Below are positions 6,730 through 12,667 of a stretch of DNA of 15,102 bases, in pieces (the first letter of the stretch is position 1; each line of letters begins with the position of its first letter). Source of the stretch: JAAZIN01 sp033809435 (GTDB taxonomy: Bacteria; Bacillota; Dethiobacteria; DTU022); NCBI GenBank assembly GCA_033809435.1, contig JAPXLS010000034.1, forward strand, positions 1-15,102, read 5' to 3'. The position numbers were made by a program, and so were the translations under genes. The notes below the pieces were generated by a model. The model ran no database searches, was not told the origin of the DNA, and saw only the letters and a program-made list of their open reading frames with translations.

Positions 6730-8510
6730 CCGATCTCCTCCTTGCCCTGAACTGTTTTTTTCATGGTCAGGATGTTTTCTCCCGCTTCCCGGCGGTATTC
6801 CATGTGCTCCATCATGTTGCGCACCAGGTGTATGCCCAGGCCCCCGATGGGCCGCTTATCAATGTCCAGGGTCCTGTCCGCCGCCGCCTGTTCCAGAGGG
6901 TTGAAGGCGACCCCGCCGTCGCGGGTGGTGATCACCACTTTGCCGCCCTGCAGCGCCATTTCCACGGTGATTTCATGCTCGCCGCCTTCGGGAAAGCCAT
7001 AGCTGATGGTATTGGTCAGCAGCTCGTCCAGGGCCAGATTGACCTGAAAGATGGGGCCGGGGGGCAGATCGTTGGCGGCGGCAAAGTTCTCCACGGCCCG
7101 GGCCAGCGGTTCGATCTCCTCCAGCCTGTTTTTTAAACGGAGTTCCATCCTTTGCGAGCCCAGGTATTTTACCACCAGGATGGTGATGTCATCGGCCTGT
7201 TCGGCGCTGCCGATGAACTGCCGGGTGCGGTCCCGGATATGCTCCACCGCCTCGCGGGCCCTTTTGCCGTTCAGGCCGCGCAATATAGTCTCCAGGCCCT
7301 TGCTGTCCAGGAGCTCACCCCCGGGATTCATGGCCTCGGTGACACCATCGGTGTACATGATCAGGCTGTCGCCGGGCTGCAGCTCGAGTTGTGCGGAAGT
7401 GTAGGCGGCGTCTTCCATGACCCCCAGGGCCATTCCCGGCACTTTCGGCAGCAGTTCCGGCTCCTTCCCATCCCGGTGAATATAGGGGGGGGTGTGGCCG
7501 CCGTTGCTGAAAGTGAGCCCGCCGCCGGACAGGTCCAGGATGCCCAGAAACCCGGTGACAAACATGCCCGAGTCATTGTCTTCGCAAAGCTCGCGGTTTA
7601 CCCGGGCCAGTATCTCGCCCGGGTCCAGTCCGCTCTCCGCTTTGGCCTTGATCAGGGTTTTGGTGACGGCCATGTACAGGGAGGCGGGCACCCCTTTCCC
7701 CGATACATCGCCTATGGTGAAGCAGAGGTGGTTGTCGTCGAGCATGAAAAAATCATAGAGATCGCCGCCCACCTCCCTGGCCGGTTCCAGGAGGGCAAAA
7801 ATATCGAGCTCCGCGCGTTCGGGGTAAGGGGGAAATATTTTAGGGACAATCCCCAGCTGGATCTCGCGGGCCACATTCAGCTCGCTTTCGATGAGTTCCT
7901 TGCTGCGCTGTGTTTCCCGCTCCCGGATCAGGTTGTGCAGGATGAAGGCAAATATGCCCATGCCCAGGGCATTTGTCGAGATCATGGGCAGGCTGATGCT
8001 GGAGATAATGGGCAGGATCTGGTGAAAAGGTTTCACGATGAGCAGGTTCAAACCCATGTGGAAGCTTTCCATGAGCGCCATGAAGATGACCGCTCCGGCA
8101 ATGCCGGGGAATTCGCCTTTCCGGTATTTGTAGATCAGCCCTCCGGCCAGGCCGGCCAGTATGGTGGAGATGGAACAGGGGATGCAGGTGATCCCCCCCA
8201 GGCTGAAGCGGTGCAGCCCGCCGATGAGGGCGGCGCCCAGTCCCACCAGCGGTCCGCCGATGAGCCCGCCGATGGCCGGACCCAGGTCGCGGATGTTGGC
8301 GATGGCGCCCATGAAGTCGATGCCGCTCAGGGTGCCGTACATGGAGAAGAGCCCGAAGATGAGGATCATCCCGGCCTGCTGGCCCGGCGTAACCTTTTTC
8401 TTGGCCATGATGGCGGCGTAGGCGCCGGTGCGGGTCAGGACATAAGCCAGCACCATGACCAGCGCCATATTCTTGATCAGATCAATGCACAGGGCGATGA
8501 TATTGTTCAT
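6726..8510 (-). CDS. 5TM sensor / SpoIIE-type PP2C phosphatase / RsbW-like kinase fusion
   Basis: The 594-residue product has three parts. Residues 1-195 are membrane helices of the 5TMR-LYT (LytS) type, with GPAIGGLIGGPLVGLGAALI, then GLHRFSLGG. Residues about 235-450 are a PP2C/SpoIIE phosphatase with VGGDLYDF (247-254), GDVSGKG (267-273), SNGGHTPP (335-342), YTDGVTEA (386-393) and DDITILVV (440-447). Residues about 455-590 are a HATPase_c_2 domain like RsbW/SpoIIAB with N box DELLTN (495-500), G1 box DGGVAFNP (531-538) and GGLGIHLV (556-563), all intact. The phosphatase should dephosphorylate the STAS protein encoded next; the kinase domain should phosphorylate it. The ligand of the membrane sensor is unknown. 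ATG 8508-8510 follows GGGAGG at good spacing. This is the first gene of a five-member operon and faces the ABC cluster. Confidence 0.93.
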   Translation of the reverse strand: MNNIIALCIDLIKNMALVMVLAYVLTRTGAYAAIMAKKKVTPGQQAGMILIFGLFSMYGTLSGIDFMGAIANIRDLGPAIGGLIGGPLVGLGAALIGGLHRFSLGGITCIPCSISTILAGLAGGLIYKYRKGEFPGIAGAVIFMALMESFHMGLNLLIVKPFHQILPIISSISLPMISTNALGMGIFAFILHNLIRERETQRSKELIESELNVAREIQLGIVPKIFPPYPERAELDIFALLEPAREVGGDLYDFFMLDDNHLCFTIGDVSGKGVPASLYMAVTKTLIKAKAESGLDPGEILARVNRELCEDNDSGMFVTGFLGILDLSGGGLTFSNGGHTPPYIHRDGKEPELLPKVPGMALGVMEDAAYTSAQLELQPGDSLIMYTDGVTEAMNPGGELLDSKGLETILRGLNGKRAREAVEHIRDRTRQFIGSAEQADDITILVVKYLGSQRMELRLKNRLEEIEPLARAVENFAAANDLPPGPIFQVNLALDELLTNTISYGFPEGGEHEITVEMALQGGKVVITTRDGGVAFNPLEQAAADRTLDIDKRPIGGLGIHLVRNMMEHMEYRREAGENILTMKKTVQGKEEIG

Positions 8511-8541
8511 CCGGGCCGCCTCCCTCGCGCTTATTTCATAA

Positions 8542-8555
8542 GTTCAGGAGTGAAC
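8542..8555. promoter_or_regulatory. Palindrome GTTCA-GGAG-TGAAC, possible operator or leader hairpin
   Basis: Perfect 5-bp inverted arms lie 32 bases upstream of the phosphatase start codon on its transcribed side. It could be an operator or a small 5'-leader hairpin of the leftward operon. The arms are short, so chance is possible. Confidence 0.3.
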
Positions 8556-8690
8556 CCGCTTCCCCTGCACCATGAAAGGCTGTTGCCGCCTATTGATTTT
8601 AAATATTTTCTACGCCAATATGAAAAACCCTTTCTGAATCGACCTGTTAATACAACAATCTGCAATTTATGCCCACAATGGTGCAAATAA

Positions 8691-8699
8691 TGGTATAAT
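8691..8699 (+). promoter_or_regulatory. Extended -10 promoter of the ABC transporter cluster
   Basis: TGGTATAAT gives a perfect TATAAT with the TGn extension, in an A/T-rich stretch 86 bp before the first gene. No clear -35 hexamer is seen at 16-18 bp. Two TGCAA-type repeats (TGCAAT at 8661-8666 and TGCAAA at 8682-8687, 21 bp apart, two helical turns) lie just upstream and could bind a regulator. Transcription would start near 8706. Confidence 0.55.
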
Positions 8700-8711
8700 C
8701 TCTTAAAATAA

Positions 8712-8757
8712 CTGCTGCGGGCAATCCCTGGAGCGGGCGCTTTTTGGCCCGCAGCAG
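8712..8757 (+). promoter_or_regulatory. 5'-leader stem-loop with two alternative pairings
   Basis: CTGCTGCGGGC (8712-8722) and GCCCGCAGCAG (8747-8757) are a perfect 11-bp inverted repeat around a 24-nt loop, right after the expected transcript start. The loop holds a second GCGGGC (8733-8738) that can pair with the same GCCCGC (8747-8752), giving mutually exclusive hairpins. No T-run follows, so it is not a simple terminator. It may stabilise the mRNA or act as a regulatory leader. Confidence 0.45.
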
Positions 8758-8784
8758 GCGTTGCGGAAAAATCAAGGCGGAGAT

Positions 8785-9624
8785 ATGTTCATGTTCAAGC
8801 CAGTATCCGGATACATAGCCCTACTTTGCACCGGCCTGATCCTTTCCCTTCTTCTTTCCCTCTCCGGCTGCGCTGCGAAGCAAAGCGAGCTCCTGGATCC
8901 CGATGATCTGAGCGGCAAAACGGTGGGGGTAATCCTTGGCAACAGCCCTGATTATATTTTGACCAATGCCGGCACGGGTGCGGAGGTGCGCCGGTACGAT
9001 TCCAACGGCGAGATGATGCTGGCCCTGGCCTTTCACCAGCTCGACGCTGCAGCCATGGAGCGGGACGAGGCCGATGTGTTCTGTCTGCTCCAGCCCGAAT
9101 ACAGGGTTCACTCCACCTTTGTCCGGAAGGAGCGCTATGCCTATGTCCTGGATCCCCTGCGGAGCGAGCTGAATGAACAGTTCAATGCCTTTGTCGCCGA
9201 ATTCAGGGAGAGCGCACAGTACAGGGATATTGTGGAGCGGATGGCGGAGTGCGCCTGGCGGATCTTCAGGAGCCGGCCGGTGGAAAGCAGGGGAGAGGGC
9301 GACAGCGTGCTCAAGGTTTTGGTGTACGAGGACTGGGAACCCATATCCTACTTCAACCCGGAAGCGAACCGCTGGGAAGGGGCCGATGTGGAGCTGATGA
9401 CCCATTTTGCCAACAGCATCGGCGCCGGAATCGAATTTCATGCCGTGGGCAGCTATACCCAGGCCGTGCTCGATCTGAGGTTTGGCAAGGCGGACATTCT
9501 TGCCTCTCCCGATTCGCTGCAGATAAAGACGGATCTGGAAAAGGCCGGCAATGTCACCATGAGCGATTGGGTCTGGGAGAAGGAGATTGTTTTCATTGTG
9601 AACAGCGCCGACTGGCAAAAATAA
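8785..9624 (+). CDS. Lipoprotein, permuted family 3 solute-binding protein (ABC amino-acid type)
   Basis: From ATG 8785 the product has 279 residues, with a lipoprotein signal ending LSLSGC (C29). ATG 8791 is equally possible; an upstream TTG (8761) is less likely because AAGGCGGAG precedes the ATGs. Residues 41-165 resemble the second part of a family 3 binding protein (DLSGKTVGV, then a YDSNGEMMLALA segment and LNEQFNAFVAEFRES). Residues 175-279 resemble the first part (VLVYEDWEPISYFN, then WEGADVELMTHFANSIG). The two parts are thus in reversed order compared with ordinary GlnH-type proteins. Where the family has T-x-E-R before DFSDPY, this protein reads LQIKTDLEKAGNVTMSDW, so the ligand carboxylate-binding arginine appears to be lost. 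It should sit on the outside of the membrane and feed the next-encoded permease, or act as a sensor. Confidence 0.8.
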   Translation: MFMFKPVSGYIALLCTGLILSLLLSLSGCAAKQSELLDPDDLSGKTVGVILGNSPDYILTNAGTGAEVRRYDSNGEMMLALAFHQLDAAAMERDEADVFCLLQPEYRVHSTFVRKERYAYVLDPLRSELNEQFNAFVAEFRESAQYRDIVERMAECAWRIFRSRPVESRGEGDSVLKVLVYEDWEPISYFNPEANRWEGADVELMTHFANSIGAGIEFHAVGSYTQAVLDLRFGKADILASPDSLQIKTDLEKAGNVTMSDWVWEKEIVFIVNSADWQK

Positions 9625-9646
9625 TTTTTGAAGCGGGGGATCAAGG

Positions 9647-10363
9647 ATGGAGGCATTTTGGCAGGCTGTTCAGAACTCTTTTTACATAAATCTGGTCTAT
9701 GAGACCCGTTATCTTTTTCTCCTCAAAGGCTTCGGCCTGACCCTGTACATGACCCTGGCCACCTTCCTTGCCGGAACGGTGCTGGGCGCTCTATTTTGCA
9801 AGATCAGGCTGGGCAGATCACAGCTCGCCGCCAGTATCGTGGAGTTCATCCAGAACCTCTTTATCCGGCTGCCCACCCTGGTGCTGCTGCTCATCTTTGT
9901 GTACCTTATATTTTCGAGCACCACCGTGGATACGGTGGTCCTGGCCATCATCGCTTTCTCCATGAAGACCGGTTCCTATATCGCGGCAATCATGCACACC
10001 GCCATAAAGGCGGTGGACACCGGTGAGATGGAGGCGGGCCGCACACTGGGCCTGAGCAAATTTCAGGTTTTCCGGCTTATCACCCTGCCCCAGGCGGTCA
10101 AGCATGCCTTGCCCACGTACAAGAATCAGCTCATCATCACCCTGCAGGAGACCTCCCTCGTCGGCTTCCTGGCCATAAACGATCTCACCCGGGCCAGCCA
10201 GGTGATCACCAGCCGGACCATGGATCCCTACATTGCCCTGATCATCAGCGCCGTGGCCTACCTGATCGTCGGCGCCCTTTCCAATGCGCTGTTCTGGTTT
10301 CTGGAACGGGAGAAACATCTGCAGGCCGGCCTGGATTACCGGATCGAGGAGGTGCAGCCGTGA
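9647..10363 (+). CDS. Amino-acid ABC transporter permease (HisM/GlnP type)
   Basis: The 238-residue product is a BPD_transp_1 permease with about five membrane helices. The EAA loop, which contacts the ATPase, is clear at residues 129-149: EAGRTLGLSKFQVFRLITLP. Its N-terminus (FYINLVYETRYLFLLKGFGL) aligns with the start of the permease half in the fused gene at 12668, so the two are paralogues. The start ATG 9647 lies 23 bases after the binding protein stop, with a G-rich ribosome binding site. Its stop overlaps the GTG start of the first ATPase (GTGA). The permease should pair with itself or with the permease half of the downstream fusion protein. Confidence 0.92.
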   Translation: MEAFWQAVQNSFYINLVYETRYLFLLKGFGLTLYMTLATFLAGTVLGALFCKIRLGRSQLAASIVEFIQNLFIRLPTLVLLLIFVYLIFSSTTVDTVVLAIIAFSMKTGSYIAAIMHTAIKAVDTGEMEAGRTLGLSKFQVFRLITLPQAVKHALPTYKNQLIITLQETSLVGFLAINDLTRASQVITSRTMDPYIALIISAVAYLIVGALSNALFWFLEREKHLQAGLDYRIEEVQP

Positions 10364-11463
10364 TCCGCACCCGCAATCTGAAGAAGAGTTTCGGGGACAA
10401 CCTGGTTTTTGAGAAAGTTGACGCTCACATCAGGAGGGGCGATGTGATCGTGGTGATCGGCCCTTCGGGCTGCGGCAAAAGCACATTTATCCGCTGCCTG
10501 AATCTGCTGGAGCGGCCCGATTCGGGCGAGATCATCATCGACGGCGTGGATATAACGAAAAGAGGAGCCGATCTTGACGGGGTCCGGCAGAGGATGGGCA
10601 TGGTTTACCAGAGCTTCAACCTTTTTTCCCACAAAACAATTCTGGAAAATGTGATCCTGGGGCCTGTAAATATTCTGAAGATGTCGCAAAGGGAAGCGGT
10701 GGCCGAGGCCTTCGGTTTCCTTAAAATGGTGGGCATCGCCAACAGGGCCGATTACATGCCGGGGCAGCTTTCCGGCGGGCAGAAACAGAGGGCCGCCATT
10801 GCCCGCTGCCTGGCCATGCACCCGGAGATTATCCTTTTCGATGAGCCCACGAGCGCGCTCGATCCGACCATGGTCGACGAGGTGCTCTCCGTCATTCGCA
10901 AACTGGCCAAAAGCGGCCTCACCTGTGTGATCGTCACCCACGAGATGAATTTTGCCCGGAGCATCGCCAGCGAGATTTACTACATGGATGGGAAGGGGAT
11001 CTACGAGCGGGGTACGCCGCGGGAGATTTTCGAGCATCCCCGGCGGGAGAGGACCCGGGCCTTTATCAACAAACTGAAGGTTCTGGAGTACGAATCCAGG
11101 ATTATCGATGTGGACATCTATGAGTTTGTGAGGATGCTGACGGAGTACTGCCGGAAGTACGACCTTTCCAGGCAGGAGAGGGATAATATGAACCTGGTCA
11201 TTGAAGAGCTGCTGGTCCATATCGGCGCCGGAGCTGCGGCCACGGATCGCATCTCTCTTACGGTCAGATACAACGAGTACACCGGAGAGAAGGAAATTCT
11301 GCTGCGCTATAGCGCCCCCAAGGGTAATATCATGGAAAGTGAATCCTTCGACGAGATCAGCCGCCGCCTCATCAGCGGTTTTACCAGTGAGATTTCCTAT
11401 TCCCGGGAGGAGGGGGCCGGTGTTTTGAAGCTGGTTATGAGAGGCGGCTCCCGGGCCCCGTGA
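10360..11463 (+). CDS. GlnQ-type ABC ATPase with extra RsbW-like C-terminal domain (first copy)
   Basis: The product has 367 residues; ordinary GlnQ/HisP proteins have about 240-255. Residues 1-240 form a complete polar-amino-acid ABC domain: Walker A GPSGCGKS (34-41), Q-loop Q84, signature LSGGQKQR (137-144), Walker B ILFDEP (158-163), D-loop SALD (165-168), H194, ending in the usual RAFINKL. Residues 241-367 are extra. They have the layout of a HATPase_c_2 domain: helix LSRQERDNMNLVIEELLVH (269-287), strands ISLTVRYN and EILLRYS, and a closing SYSREEGAGVLKLVMRG. The E of the N box is kept (E283) but the metal-binding Asn is His287, and the G1 and G2 glycines are missing, so it is unlikely to be a kinase. 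The start is GTG (10360) with AGGAGG upstream, overlapping the permease stop by 4 nt. Confidence 0.88.
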   Translation: MIRTRNLKKSFGDNLVFEKVDAHIRRGDVIVVIGPSGCGKSTFIRCLNLLERPDSGEIIIDGVDITKRGADLDGVRQRMGMVYQSFNLFSHKTILENVILGPVNILKMSQREAVAEAFGFLKMVGIANRADYMPGQLSGGQKQRAAIARCLAMHPEIILFDEPTSALDPTMVDEVLSVIRKLAKSGLTCVIVTHEMNFARSIASEIYYMDGKGIYERGTPREIFEHPRRERTRAFINKLKVLEYESRIIDVDIYEFVRMLTEYCRKYDLSRQERDNMNLVIEELLVHIGAGAAATDRISLTVRYNEYTGEKEILLRYSAPKGNIMESESFDEISRRLISGFTSEISYSREEGAGVLKLVMRGGSRAP

Positions 11464-11537
11464 CGAACCGGGGGGCAGGTCCCGCGGGAGCGGAAGGCGA
11501 TTTTAAAAAAATGGGGTGCAGAGGAGAGTGCGGACCG

Positions 11538-12626
11538 ATGATCAGGATAGAACACCTGTGCAAGCGGTATGGCGGGCTCACGGTGCTGAAAGATATAAAT
11601 GCGGAGATAGAAAAGGGTGAGATCATCACCATCATCGGCCCTTCGGGCAGCGGCAAGAGCACCCTGCTGCGCTGCCTGAACCTGCTGGAACGGCCCAGCG
11701 GAGGCAGTATTTACATCGACAACACCGATCTCCTGGCCCGGGGCACCGATGTGCCGGGAATACGCCGGAAAATGGGCATGGTCTTTCAATCCTTCAACCT
11801 CTACGCCCACCTGTCCGTGCTGGAAAACCTGACCCTGGCTCCGGTGAAGCTGCTGGGCAAAGGCAGAGCCGAAGCCGCCGGCACAGCGGTAGAGCTGCTG
11901 AAGCTGGTGGGGCTGGCGGAAAAGGCGCACAGCTTCCCCGATGAACTCTCGGGGGGGCAGAAGCAGCGCGTGGCCATCGCCCGCTGCCTGGCCATGGAGC
12001 CGGAGGTGATCCTTTTTGATGAGCCCACCTCGGCCCTTGATCCCGCCATGACCGGCGAGGTGCTGGCCGTGATCCGCCGCCTGGCCGGCGAGGGGATGAC
12101 CATGCTGGTGGTCACCCACGAAATGGAATTCGCCCGCAATCTCTCCACACGCGTTTTCTATCTGGACGAGGGAGTCATCTACGAGCAGGGTCCGCCGGAG
12201 CAGATATTTGAAAAGCAGCAAAAAGAAAAAACCCGGGCCTTTATCAACCGGGTGCGCAGCTATCACTATCGGATCAACAGCCCCGATTATGATCTCTATG
12301 CCATGAACGGCGAGATCGCAGCATTCTGCAGCAAGCATTACCTGTCCCGGGCGGTTTGCGACAATGTGCTGCTGCTGGCGGAGGAGATCCTGTTGCTGCA
12401 AAGGGATTTTACAGAGATCACCCTTACCCTGGCCTATCATGAAAAGACGGGAAAACTGGAGGTTCTATGTGCCGCCGCCGGGGCGCCCTTCAATCCGCTG
12501 GAGCGGGGCGCCGGTGCTGACGATATCGGGCAGAAGCTGATTCAAAGCCGCAGCGCCGGCAGCGAGTACCGTTACGAGGAGGGCAAAAACATATTGTCCG
12601 TCTTCGTCAGGGGGATGAACCATTGA
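11538..12626 (+). CDS. GlnQ-type ABC ATPase with extra RsbW-like C-terminal domain (second copy)
   Basis: From ATG 11538 the product has 362 residues and aligns almost without gaps to the first copy. I prefer this start because GAGGAGAG (11521-11528) precedes it and MIRIEHLCKRYGG is a normal ABC N-terminus; an upstream GTG (11460, overlapping the previous stop) would add 26 odd residues. Walker A GPSGSGKS (34-41), Q84, LSGGQKQR (137-144), Walker B ILFDEP (158-163) and H194 are intact. Residues 241-362 form the same extra domain, here closer to RsbW: YLSRAVCDNVLLLAEEILLL (268-287), GAPFNPLERG (315-324), DDIGQKLI (328-335) and SEYRYEEGKNILSVFVRG (342-359). This mirrors DGGVAFNPLEQ and MEYRREAGENILTM of the divergently encoded phosphatase. 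The N-box Asn is Leu287 and the G1 Asp is Ala, so ATP binding by this domain is doubtful. Confidence 0.88.
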   Translation: MIRIEHLCKRYGGLTVLKDINAEIEKGEIITIIGPSGSGKSTLLRCLNLLERPSGGSIYIDNTDLLARGTDVPGIRRKMGMVFQSFNLYAHLSVLENLTLAPVKLLGKGRAEAAGTAVELLKLVGLAEKAHSFPDELSGGQKQRVAIARCLAMEPEVILFDEPTSALDPAMTGEVLAVIRRLAGEGMTMLVVTHEMEFARNLSTRVFYLDEGVIYEQGPPEQIFEKQQKEKTRAFINRVRSYHYRINSPDYDLYAMNGEIAAFCSKHYLSRAVCDNVLLLAEEILLLQRDFTEITLTLAYHEKTGKLEVLCAAAGAPFNPLERGAGADDIGQKLIQSRSAGSEYRYEEGKNILSVFVRGMNH

Positions 12627-12667
12627 GAACAGATGTGTCGTTCAATAGAGGCGTGGGAGGTAATCCG

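Larger units (their letters stand above)
8511..8784. other. Divergent control region between the partner-switch operon and the ABC cluster
   Basis: This 274-bp spacer holds no gene that I can support. It contains an A/T-rich core (about 8600-8710) set in GC-rich flanks, a strong extended -10 facing right, a palindrome near the leftward gene and a stem-loop after the rightward promoter. I see no convincing -35/-10 pair for the leftward operon, though its promoter very likely lies in the A/T-rich core. Confidence 0.55.

Noticed and set aside
9600..9660. Frameshift or point mutation splitting an ancestral binding-protein/permease fusion
   Set aside because: The binding protein ends cleanly, and the permease has its own start and ribosome binding site 23 bases later; no single change joins them neatly.
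11460..11537. Upstream GTG start for the second ATPase
   Set aside because: It overlaps the previous stop attractively, but it adds 26 residues not seen in ABC proteins and has a weaker ribosome binding site than ATG 11538.
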